Source of the DNA: an uncultured Clostridia bacterium | GTDB lineage: Bacteria > Bacillota > Clostridia > UBA1381 | Assembly: GCA_947627795.1 (NCBI GenBank) | Contig: CANQXJ010000002.1 | Location: 1-64,000 of the forward strand | DNA: 64,000 bases | Direction of reading: 5' to 3' | Part shown: piece after piece, positions 1 to 9,400 of the stretch | Position numbering within the stretch: the first letter of the stretch is position 1 | How the letters are laid out: every line of letters starts with the position of its first letter | Program-made: the position numbers and the translations under genes | Notes under the pieces: generated by a model | Told to the model about the DNA's origin: nothing | Databases searched by the model: none | Seen by the model: the letters and a program-made list of their open reading frames with translations, nothing else

Positions 1-944
1 CAGAGCTTGAAATATTCGTAGAAGCCTAAGCCGTAGGTTTGGTTATAGTGCTTATAGCCGTTGTCAAGCCCTTCGGCGGTGTGAGAAGCCCAGCGGTTCC
101 AGTTTTGTTTTCTCTCGGAAACATCGCCTAATGTGTCCTTCCAGTTATAGCGGTTTGCGAGGCTGTAGCCCTCGATTATGCAGCCGCCGGGGAAACGCAG
201 AAATCCGGGATTTATCGCTTTGAGCTTTTCGGCTAAGTCCTTTCTGAAAATACCCTCGACCGCGTCGGCGGGTATGCACGAAACCATATCGAGCGATACC
301 TCGCCCGCGCCGTCAAGCTCGACAGCGAAATCCGCGCAGCGCGCCGTTTTGTCGGCGGTCATTTCGGCGGTGTATTTTGTCCATTCATTTGTAACGCTGT
401 CGGTGATTTTCGCTCCGGCAGCCTTTGTACCGTCTTTGTAGACGCTTACACTTATACCGCCCGTATAGCCGGCGGATCTTGCGTAAAGAGATATGTTGTA
501 TTTTTTGCCTTTTTCCATTAAAACGCCATCGTATGCGTTGTTTTTAAGCCCTTTTTGCGTGTCGGACGCGGTGAATACGGCGTAGTTCGGATTATTGGTA
601 TTAAGTCCGCCGCTTGACGCTGTTTTAACACTCGCGCCGCTGCCGGTTGAGGGATAGACGCTCCAGGAGTACAAGCCGTCGTAGCTCGTACTTGAGCCGC
701 TCGTGTACTTTCTCGCCTCGAACGAGCGGTTTTCAATCATCTCCGCGTACAGACCGCCGTCCGCCGCGTAGTTTATATCCTCGAAAAACAAGCCTATCAT
801 GTTCTGTTGAATGTCAACGCCCTTTTCGGATGTTATTTTGAATTGTGTGCCCGGATTTTCGCCGTTTTGCGCCGTGACGACGGAATTCGGCAGCGCGGCA
901 AGCGCCATAGCAGCCGCAAGCAGCGTTGAAATAATTTTTTTCAT
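1..944 (-). CDS. alpha-L-arabinofuranosidase, GH51-like (3' end outside window)
   Basis: The gene starts at an ATG at 944 preceded by a GGAGGC-type site and runs off the left edge, so the ORF track does not list it. The first ~24 residues are a signal peptide (MKKIISTLLAAAMALAAL), so the enzyme is secreted. The mature start FFEDINYAADGGLYAE and the later RFPGGCIIEGYSLANRYNWK block are the hallmark N-terminal motifs of GH51 arabinofuranosidases; a carbohydrate-binding beta-sandwich lies between them (about residues 90-210). GH51 enzymes release arabinose side chains from arabinan, arabinoxylan and pectin. It lies 46 bp downstream of the PL1 gene on the same strand and is probably co-transcribed. 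The catalytic glutamates lie outside the window and cannot be checked. Confidence 0.85.
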   Translation of the reverse strand, partial: MKKIISTLLAAAMALAALPNSVVTAQNGENPGTQFKITSEKGVDIQQNMIGLFFEDINYAADGGLYAEMIENRSFEARKYTSGSSTSYDGLYSWSVYPSTGSGASVKTASSGGLNTNNPNYAVFTASDTQKGLKNNAYDGVLMEKGKKYNISLYARSAGYTGGISVSVYKDGTKAAGAKITDSVTNEWTKYTAEMTADKTARCADFAVELDGAGEVSLDMVSCIPADAVEGIFRKDLAEKLKAINPGFLRFPGGCIIEGYSLANRYNWKDTLGDVSERKQNWNRWASHTAEGLDNGYKHYNQTYGLGFYEYFKL

Positions 945-990
945 ATCGGTTCGCCTCCATTTTATCGGATTTTATGTTTATAACAGTTTT

Positions 991-3900
991 TTATAAATTA
1001 ATATTTTTCGCCGGACACAAGGGAGCTATGCCCTCAACATCCTTCCACAGCATAATTTTTATTCGGTTTGCGTTTAGTGCTTCAAAGCTTATATCCTCAC
1101 CCATATACTGCTCAAAATAACATTTCGTAAGCCCGTTTTCTCCGTATAACGCGACAATCAGCATTCCGTTTTCGCAGTTTACCGGACGTGCCGTTATGTG
1201 ATATACTCCGTCCGCTTCCGATACGTCCGCGTCTATGCGCGCTTCGCCGGGTTCGGGAGCGGGAGACGCCGTTGGCTGTACGGGTTCGTCGGTTTGTTCC
1301 GGCGCGGGTGCGTCGGTTGGAGCAGACGTTGCTGGCGATTCTCTCAGACGGATTAAATCCATACCGTTTATATAGCCGCCCCATGATTTTGAGCCTTTTT
1401 TGATTTCAACGTCAAGGAAGCCTTCCGTCACTTCCGTTTCGGTTTCATATTTTGCCGCAACGGTTGAAAAGAGATTGCCCGACGATACGCCGTTTATCGT
1501 GTAATTAGTGCCGAAACCATCGTTCCAGCTTCCGTAATGGATAATTACCTTATACTTTCCGTTCGGGACATTTGCCCTGAACGTTCCGTCTCCGTTGAGT
1601 TGGTCGCTGTGGACATTTTCATATCCCGGCGGAATTTCTCCCGGAGCGCGCTCCATAGATGAGAAACTTGACGTTTCGGTAAATCCGCCGCGATACTCGG
1701 CGTTGTATCCAGCGTCCGCTTTTATCTGAATATAGCCGGCTTGAACATCCTTGTCGCCGAAATCAAAGCCGTAGCGCTGCTCGGGCGGCGCGGTGAGTAT
1801 TTCAAGTCCGTCTATATAGCCTCCGTACTTCTGCGAGCCTTTCTTTATCTCTACGTCAAGAACTCCGTCCTTGACCTCGACCTCCGTTACATATTGCTCG
1901 GCAGACGTTGAATAAAGATTGCCGGAGTTTATGCCTTCCACGGTATAATTCGTACCGAAGGTTGTGTTCCAGCAGCCGTAATGTAATACGACATAATATT
2001 TTCCGTTCGGCACTTCGGCTTTAAAAGTCGTTTCGCACTGCACGTTGTCGTCGTAAAGCGATTCAAGCCCCGACGGAACGCTGTACGCGCCGCGAGCCAT
2101 ATCCTCTCCGGCTGAAGTAAAGCCGTAGGCAGTTTCCCCGGGTGAATACAGCGTCGCTCCGCTAACCTTTACAAATCCGTCCGAAGCGCTGCCGCTGCCG
2201 AAATCGAATTTCATCGCAAGACCGAGAACCGTTATCGTAAAGCTGCGTCTGAGAGTGTATTCTCCATTTTTCACCGCCGCCGTAAGCGTAACCTGTTCGT
2301 TTCCTGCGCTCGGACGATTTACTGCAGAAATCTGATTATTTCTTATAACTATCGTATTTGAACCGCTGCTCCATGTAATCTGCGAGCCGTTTACCGAACC
2401 GGTCTGCGGAAGCGCTAAATCCGACGCTTCTTTTATCGTTGTCGGCGACAGCGTTATCGCATCCGCGTCCTCTTTCGCTTTGGCGTAATCCTCACCCAAA
2501 TCGGTAGTCGTCGGAGATATGGTTACAGTCCCCTCGGGGAACGCGTTTACCGTTAAGTCGTTTATGTAGTATTCGATATTATTGTAGCCTTGTCCGAGAT
2601 AATCGCCCGTTGCGTCGGACGCGCTTGTAGGATTTAGTCCGCGCTGAAGCTCCCACTCATCCGGCATGCCGTCATTATCCGAGTCGGTTATCTCCTTATG
2701 CGTTACTGCGGGAGGATAGTACGAATTATAGTCGCAATACTGTATTCCGTAGGTGTTTATTGCGTCAAGAACAGCCGAATCCGTAACGGTGGAGAAATCG
2801 CGCCCGCCCGTGAGCGAGCCTGTGCCGGTGCGCGCTTCGTAGAGCACCTGCGCGTCTATTTTCGTCCGAGTGTTATCGGAGCTGTAGCTGTAGCCGCTCT
2901 GCGAGTTGTCAGCCGGATTTGTCGATGTTCCCGCGTAGGATACAACTTTTTCAAAGGCATCGTCAGCCGTTTCCGGTGATTTTGCCATAGATACATCAGC
3001 GCCCGTTGAAGCGTTTATCGGAAAATACGAGTCAACACGATAGTCGCTTTCCGCGCCATGGCTGCCATAGTTTACGCCGCCGTTCCAGTTGTTCGCGTTT
3101 ACTGCGTCGGAATACGGGGTGCTGTCGGGTTTGGTTATTTTATTACCTGTAAGATAAAATCTGAAAAGCTCGTAATGAGAACCGCTTGACAAGTTTATAA
3201 ACCGTTGACCGCCTTTTGTCGAGGGCCCCATTTTAAGATAATTTCCCACATAATTCAGATGTCCCATAGTGCCGTATGCGGTTTGGTATCCCCAGTCGTA
3301 AATTACATTGTTTACAAATTCCATAGGACTGGAGCCGCTTACCTTGCCTCGGAAATTCCGCGAAAGCGAATGGCATAAAAGATTGTGATGCCATGAGTTA
3401 TTCGCCGCGCCGAACATCACGCCGAAGCCGTGCGCGCCCTTTGAATGATATGACACACAGTTGGACGGTCCCACAATCGTGTACTGCACCGTTTGACTGC
3501 TCGCCGAATACAATCCGAACTGCTCGTCATTCGCCCAGCCTATAGAGCAGTGGTCGATTATAGAGTTACTTCCCTTTGAGCCGCCCCACGCGTCGTAATC
3601 CGATTCCGTTCCCTTCTCGCCGGGACGCGACGCTATAAAACGCGCTATTGTGTTATCGCCGCCGAAAGCGAATTTGCCGCCTCTGAGCGTAATTCCTTTT
3701 CCTCCGGGAGCGGTTTGACCGGCTACGGTAATATTGCCCGCACATGAGATGTCGGATTTTAAATTAATCGTGCCGCCCACGTCAAATACGACTATTCTCC
3801 CCGTATGAGCCACCGCGTCACGAAGCGAGCCGGCGCCGCTGTCGTTAAGATTTGTGACATGCACAACCGTACCGCCGCGTCCGCCTGTGGCGTACATGCC

Positions 3901-4020
3901 TCCGCCCTCTGCTCCCGGAAATGCCGGAAGCGGGCCGGATGCAGATGAGGCTGTGATTGACGACGATATCATCACGCTTATCATTGCCGCCGCCAAAGTT
4001 AAAGAACTTATTTTTTTCAT
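991..4020 (-). CDS. secreted pectate lyase (PL1-like) with tandem carbohydrate-binding modules
   Basis: 1009 aa. Residues 1-27 are a signal peptide. About 30-430 form a pectate lyase beta-helix: the family-typical FPGAEGGG start, TVAGQTAPGGKGI, IDHCSIGWANDE and the HHNLLCHSLSRNFR block. A DSDNDGMPDEWE calcium-binding motif follows near 450, then an Ig-like domain (about 500-605), two tandem ~140-residue FDFG modules (about 610-895) resembling the N-terminal domain of rhamnogalacturonan esterases, a Pro/Thr/Glu linker and a C-terminal beta domain (about 930-1009) shared with the neighbouring enzymes. PL1 enzymes cleave polygalacturonate by calcium-dependent beta-elimination. The start has an AGCGAGGT site and lies 16 bp after the GH43 stop. 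I assign the family with good confidence but not the subfamily. Confidence 0.85.
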   Translation of the reverse strand: MKKISSLTLAAAMISVMISSSITASSASGPLPAFPGAEGGGMYATGGRGGTVVHVTNLNDSGAGSLRDAVAHTGRIVVFDVGGTINLKSDISCAGNITVAGQTAPGGKGITLRGGKFAFGGDNTIARFIASRPGEKGTESDYDAWGGSKGSNSIIDHCSIGWANDEQFGLYSASSQTVQYTIVGPSNCVSYHSKGAHGFGVMFGAANNSWHHNLLCHSLSRNFRGKVSGSSPMEFVNNVIYDWGYQTAYGTMGHLNYVGNYLKMGPSTKGGQRFINLSSGSHYELFRFYLTGNKITKPDSTPYSDAVNANNWNGGVNYGSHGAESDYRVDSYFPINASTGADVSMAKSPETADDAFEKVVSYAGTSTNPADNSQSGYSYSSDNTRTKIDAQVLYEARTGTGSLTGGRDFSTVTDSAVLDAINTYGIQYCDYNSYYPPAVTHKEITDSDNDGMPDEWELQRGLNPTSASDATGDYLGQGYNNIEYYINDLTVNAFPEGTVTISPTTTDLGEDYAKAKEDADAITLSPTTIKEASDLALPQTGSVNGSQITWSSGSNTIVIRNNQISAVNRPSAGNEQVTLTAAVKNGEYTLRRSFTITVLGLAMKFDFGSGSASDGFVKVSGATLYSPGETAYGFTSAGEDMARGAYSVPSGLESLYDDNVQCETTFKAEVPNGKYYVVLHYGCWNTTFGTNYTVEGINSGNLYSTSAEQYVTEVEVKDGVLDVEIKKGSQKYGGYIDGLEILTAPPEQRYGFDFGDKDVQAGYIQIKADAGYNAEYRGGFTETSSFSSMERAPGEIPPGYENVHSDQLNGDGTFRANVPNGKYKVIIHYGSWNDGFGTNYTINGVSSGNLFSTVAAKYETETEVTEGFLDVEIKKGSKSWGGYINGMDLIRLRESPATSAPTDAPAPEQTDEPVQPTASPAPEPGEARIDADVSEADGVYHITARPVNCENGMLIVALYGENGLTKCYFEQYMGEDISFEALNANRIKIMLWKDVEGIAPLCPAKNINL

Positions 4021-4035
4021 AATATACCTCGCTTA

Positions 4036-6201
4036 TTATTCGATATTTATAGTTTTCTCCGCACATGGCATTCCGTACGGTTCGACTGAATTTTCCTTCC
4101 AAGTTATGACTTTTAATTTGTATTGCATTACCGGCTCAATTTCAAACGAGCCTGATATTTCATTTTTCTTTACGCCCGCAAGCGCGCCGTCCGAAGTATA
4201 GAGAGCCGTATAGATATCCGCGTCCGAAACGCCCGTAACGGTAAGCTCGTAATCGAGCGAGTTTTGATTAATTTCAGCCTTCGAAATTTCAACACTACCC
4301 GCCGGACGCCAAGTCGGTGTGGGAGCGGGGCTTTGCGCCCCTGCTGTAACCGGCTCAGTTATACCTTTTAAAGTAGGGATAACCTGCTTTATATTGCCGT
4401 TTTCGTCAAATTCAAGCTTGTCAATGCAAACCTCGCGGTGATTGCCTGCGGCTGAGCTTTGAGTTGCCTGACTGCCGTAAAGAGCCGTATTGAAACGGTG
4501 ATAACATATGTACCAATCGTCAGTGCCGGGTATGTTTATAACAGAGTGATGTCCCGTGCCGCGTATAAGCGGCGAGCCGGCGTTGCTCATATGGAGTATG
4601 CGCGTACTGCCGGTGATTGTGCCGAGCGGCGAATCCATTTTGCCGTAGCGCACGTTATAGTTCGGGCTTCCCGTATCGTCGTCCGACCACATCATGTAAT
4701 AAATGCCTTTGCGTTTTATCATGAACGAGCCTTCGCGGAAATTCCCGGGACTGAATTTTTTCACTGCCCCCTCAATTGAGAGCATATCGTCAGACAGCTT
4801 CGCGCCGTACATAGAACCGTTGCCCCAGTAGAGGTATGATTGTCCGTCATCGTCGGTGAAAACGGCGGAGTCTATCATCTGTCCCGAATAGCTGCCGCCC
4901 TTTACGATTACTCCCTTGTCGACAAACGGACCTGTCGGAGAATCAGCAACTGCTACGGCTAAATTCTTCGCGCCGTTATTTGACGGGGCGGCGCTGTAGT
5001 AGAAATAATATTTTCCGTTCTTCTCCGCAACCGTCGGCGCCCAGCCGTTTTTGCCGTTTGACCAGCTCACGTCTTTCAAATCAAGTATAATTCCCTCGTC
5101 CTTCCAATGCACAAGGTCGTCCGACGAGAAGCATTTCATATACGGAGCGTCCCATCCGCTGCCGCCGTCGGTCGTCGGATAAATGTAGTATTTGCCGTTA
5201 AAGCAGACTATGTTCGGATCCGCGTAAAAACCGTCGAGAACAGCGTTTCCCCGCTCCTCTGCTTTTACGCTCCATTGCACTGAAAGCTCGGGATTTGCTT
5301 TGTCCGTGATTGTTATTTTACCGTTCGCGTATGTCCCATCGGTAAGAGATGCGTCCGCGTCCTTGTCGCATGTTATTTCGGGACGTATCGCTGACAAATC
5401 CGTTCCGGGAACAACGGGAATCAATATTGTTTTTTCCGCGCTGTTTATCTCAACGCCGAACGATTTTATTCCGTCGCCCGATACAGAAACCGGCACGGGA
5501 GGATCGGCTTTGAGCGACGCAGCCTGCTCCGCCGCGAGCGCGCTTACCTCGTCCGCCGACAGAGCTGTATCGTAAATTCTGAAATCGGACACGCTGCCCT
5601 TGAAATACGGATCGTTATACACTGATTTCGCTATATAATTCGCCTTTGTCGCGCCTAAATCAGAAGGCTTTATCGTTATATTTGCCGACGCAACCTTTAC
5701 TCCGTCGCGGTAGAGAGCGGAGTTAGCTCCGTCAAACACTGCGGTAATACTCGTCCACACACCGGCGCTCAGATAATCGCTTGTCGCAAGCGCCTCCTCG
5801 TTCGTGTATGTTCCATTTGTTATAGCGGCTCTGAGCTTGCCGTCGGGATTATACGTATTTAAAAACATATATCCCGCAGTGCTTGTGTTTCCGATGCACC
5901 ACGTAAACTGATTTTGCTTTTCTATCTCGGATTTCAGATAAATTGAAACAGTGGCGCTTGACGCGTTTTTGAGAAGTCCGTCCGGAAGCTTTATATAGTC
6001 GTCCGAGCCGTCAAACACAGCTTTGCCGTTACCAAAAGCCGCGCCGAAAACCGTTCCGTCATTGGAGTTACCGGACGCATCGTTTGCCGCATTCTCGAAA
6101 TTGTACCAAAGTATCGGCCGTGTATCGGCAAATACGGGAATTGCGCCGTGCGCCGCCAGCGCGGATATAACTGCGGCGGTAATAATTTTTTTAATTTTCA
6201 T
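4036..6201 (-). CDS. secreted GH43 beta-xylosidase/arabinosidase with LamG domain
   Basis: I chose ATG 6201 (MKIKKIITAAV) over the track's 6216 because GGGGG lies just upstream and 6216 has no ribosome binding site; this gives 721 aa. Signal peptide about 1-25; concanavalin/LamG-like domain about 30-210; a short beta domain about 215-300; GH43 five-bladed propeller about 305-620. The propeller shows the expected acidic residues: Asp in DGFYADPN, Asp in MIDSAVFTDDDG and the proton-donor Glu in REGSFMIKR. The last ~85 residues are a beta domain related to the ends of the neighbouring enzymes. GH43 proteins remove xylose or arabinose from hemicellulose and arabinan. It has its own promoter (6233-6261) and leads into the PL1 gene. 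Confidence 0.85.
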   Translation of the reverse strand: MKIKKIITAAVISALAAHGAIPVFADTRPILWYNFENAANDASGNSNDGTVFGAAFGNGKAVFDGSDDYIKLPDGLLKNASSATVSIYLKSEIEKQNQFTWCIGNTSTAGYMFLNTYNPDGKLRAAITNGTYTNEEALATSDYLSAGVWTSITAVFDGANSALYRDGVKVASANITIKPSDLGATKANYIAKSVYNDPYFKGSVSDFRIYDTALSADEVSALAAEQAASLKADPPVPVSVSGDGIKSFGVEINSAEKTILIPVVPGTDLSAIRPEITCDKDADASLTDGTYANGKITITDKANPELSVQWSVKAEERGNAVLDGFYADPNIVCFNGKYYIYPTTDGGSGWDAPYMKCFSSDDLVHWKDEGIILDLKDVSWSNGKNGWAPTVAEKNGKYYFYYSAAPSNNGAKNLAVAVADSPTGPFVDKGVIVKGGSYSGQMIDSAVFTDDDGQSYLYWGNGSMYGAKLSDDMLSIEGAVKKFSPGNFREGSFMIKRKGIYYMMWSDDDTGSPNYNVRYGKMDSPLGTITGSTRILHMSNAGSPLIRGTGHHSVINIPGTDDWYICYHRFNTALYGSQATQSSAAGNHREVCIDKLEFDENGNIKQVIPTLKGITEPVTAGAQSPAPTPTWRPAGSVEISKAEINQNSLDYELTVTGVSDADIYTALYTSDGALAGVKKNEISGSFEIEPVMQYKLKVITWKENSVEPYGMPCAEKTINIE

Positions 6202-6232
6202 ATGCCGTACCCCCATATGTTTTTATGTAATT

Positions 6233-6261
6233 ATTGTATCATATAAAATCATATATGTAAA
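6233..6261 (-). promoter_or_regulatory. sigma-A-like promoter of the GH43-PL1-GH51 unit
   Basis: On the minus strand a TTTACA -35 and a TACAAT -10 are separated by 17 bp, about 30 bp upstream of the GH43 start. No operator was recognised. Confidence 0.55.
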
Positions 6262-6338
6262 CTAAAAAATAGTATGGCGGTATCAAAAAATCCGCGCTTT
6301 GATTTTGCGTATTTCTTCAAAAAATTTTTCATATACAG

Positions 6339-6378
6339 AACCACCTCCGGTCAGGTGGTGCCGTGACCGGAGGTGGTT
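6339..6378 (-). terminator. strong stem-loop after the esterase gene
   Basis: A perfect 15-bp inverted repeat (AACCACCTCCGGTCA / TGACCGGAGGTGGTT) with a 10-nt loop lies between the 3' end of the acetylesterase gene and the GH43 promoter. The T tract is short on either side, but position and stem strength fit a terminator. Confidence 0.65.
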
Positions 6379-6432
6379 TTATATTGTTCATGAGCGAACC
6401 GCCGAAGCGGTCTTTTTCGCTATATTTTTGTA

Positions 6433-9400
6433 TTATTTTTTAATTGTAAGGCTGCTTATTCCGAGCGCTCTTTCGTTAGGACCGGGTACGCTTCCGGCGG
6501 AATCAAAGCTGATGCCCGCAATATCCTTCGCGTCGGCTGCAAGAGTTGTTGTCGCCGAAGTATCGCCTACCGTTACCGTAACCGTGCTTGCCGCAGGATC
6601 TATGACAGCCGTTACCGTTGTCCATTTGTTCTGCTGAACCGTGCCGGCCTTAGCATCGTTGTTTGCCGCTGTTCCGGCAAAGAGGTCGCCCCATGAATAG
6701 CAGAGCGAGAAGATTGTCGTGCCGTCCGAATTGAAGAAGTTCAGTGTTCTGAGCTGTCCGCAGGTTTTTGAACCCGACCATGCGTGCTCATATGAAACGG
6801 TCGTTTCCTTATCAAGCGTTACCGGAGCGGTCATTGTGTATTTTTGCTTCGTGTTCGCGGCGGGGAATACGATTGCCGTCTTGCCCGCGATTGCCATGAA
6901 CAGACCTTCATAATTCGTTGTACCCTCGGTCATTGTCTCGTAATACTCGTAGCCGAATACCGTCAGCTTAAACGTCTTGTCAATGCCGTTTATGGATGCC
7001 GTAATTGTTACTTCAGCCGTTTCCTTGTCGCCGAGCGAGAAGTTCTCGCCTACTGTTACAAGTCCGTTTGCGTCTACCGTGATGTTCGGATCGGATGACG
7101 TCCATGTAAAGTCGCTCGCCTTCGCCTGTGTAACGGGCGTTCCGAATTCGTCAACAGCGTCTGCAATACCCATCTGAACGGTGCTGCCCGCTGTCGATTT
7201 AACACTTCCCGATGCGGCGGTTACAGTATAATTCTTAATGTCGGTTATTTCCGGCTTGATTACGAATTTCGCAGCGAGAGCTGTGTCGCCGCGCAGTCTG
7301 AACGAGTACGGCGAATCCATTGATACAACCTTTGAGTTGTTTCCTTCGTTGTACCAGCCCATGAAGATATATCCGTCATTCGCCGTCGCTGTTGCGGTAA
7401 CGACAGTGTTCAGTTTTGCCGTAACGGATTTTGTTTCTCCGTCCGCCGCTGTAATTGCGGGGGTTAAAGGCTGCATACCTTCGAGAGAATCCCAAAGCAT
7501 AAGCTTGCTGCCAGCCGCCGCCTTTATCATCTGCGTTCCCGCTTCTTCAAATTTAACGGGGGTTGTTTTTACGGACTTGACATTGTTGTTTTCGCCGTAT
7601 TGAACCTCAATAAGCGTCATTTCCGCCGCATTGTCGGAGGTTATAACGGCGCTGTCAAAGTTGTACGAAAGAGTAACGTTCGCGTCGTCAGCCGCCATCA
7701 AGCTTGCGCCGCTTTCTTCGCCGTCAGCCTTTGTGATTTCAACTGTGCCGAAAGCGTCGTTTGACGATACGACGGAAGCTGTGTATTCGGGAAGCTCCGA
7801 CGGATCGAGAGCCGCAACATTAAGATTTGCTATCTGTATGCCCGCTGCAACCTTTGACGAGGTGAACATAAGCGAGGTGAGCTTCTCGGGCGTTACGTTA
7901 ACGTCGGTCGTCGTGTAGTTGTCAAGATTAAACGTTATCGGATCGTAACCCGCTAAGTATAACGTTGCCTTACCCAAATCCATGTCGAGAATGTATCTTA
8001 TCTTTGCGAACAGCAGCGAGGAGATCTGTCCCGCGGTTTTGCCGCCCGCCGTTATTGTGCCTTCCGCGTCTACCGAGAATAAGGGAAGCTGAGCCGTTCC
8101 GCCCGGATTATTTTGTGACGGATCCGCAACGAGCTGAACGTTCATGCCGCCGCCCGAAACGTATCTTATGTCAAAGGAAATCTCATATCTGCCGGATGTG
8201 CCGATTTCATGCGCGAAGTCCTTCGATAAATAGAACGAACCGTCGCCGCCCTCCGGTTTTTTACCTGTCGTTACAGCATTCGCGTAATATGTTTTTACAG
8301 GTTCAGCGCCTTCCTCGTCACCGCCGGAGGTGATTACTCCGAGCGTTGTGGTTTTTTCCGCGCTTCCTCTGAATGTCCAGCCGCTGTCGGCTGCCGATTC
8401 GAGAAGCGTGGGTTCTTCTACGCCTTCATCACCGTCGTACTGCGCGTCCGCGTACTCGAAATTATCCTTAATAAGTGATTCGGTTTCAGCTATGTAATCG
8501 TATTCAGCCGACATACGTACGCCGCCTTCTTCTTCGGGGAGAAGCTCCTGGACGTCGCCTTTTGCCGTCCACGTGTACGCCTTAAATGTGTCGCCGGCGG
8601 CGAGTACAGCCGTTTCGGGGAACGCTACGGTCTGTAAGCCCTTGCCCGTGGAGTTGTCTACGTTATTGGTTGAAACATACGAGGCTTTCTTTTCGCCGTC
8701 CGCGCCGTACACGTCAACAACGCCAAGCGCATATGTGCTCATCGAGCCGATTACGTTTACCGTCATATCCTTGATTTTGCCGTCTGCAACGGTAACGCTC
8801 TCAACGTCGGTCGGATTTGTGTATTCGGGGCCCGAAACGTACTGAGGCCAAGCATCGCCGCCGAGCTTACCGGAGGTGATAGACGGATCGATAAGGTTCG
8901 GCTTTTCTTCTGTAATATTCTCAAGGAATCCGTTAAGAACAGCTTTTTCCGCGTCGCTCGTCGTCTCCTGAACTCTTGCCTGAGCCGCCTTTATAAACTC
9001 ATACGCGAGATTTTCCGCGCCTGCGTCGTTCGGGTGTGTAGTATCCGTGCCGCCGCCCTGCGCTGTTTGGAAGTAGAATTTAATCGCGTTCGAGTCGTTG
9101 CCGTTGTCCGCTACTATTTTATTGTAGAAGTCAAGGCTGTATTGGTTAAGCTCTACATACGCGATATTTGTCGCGCCTGCCGCGATTTTTTCCTCGACAA
9201 ATGTCTTGCCTGCGGTTGCAAAGCCGTCGAGAGAGTGAGTATATTTGCTTGTCGCGCTGTCCCACTGATTTATTCTTTCGATCGGGCTTACGATAATAAG
9301 ATAAGCCTCCTTTGATTTGCATAAATCGAAGTATTTCGCGAGAGCTTTTGTATAGCCTTCCGGACCGTCCGTTTTGTGGTTGTGACCGTACTCAACATAG

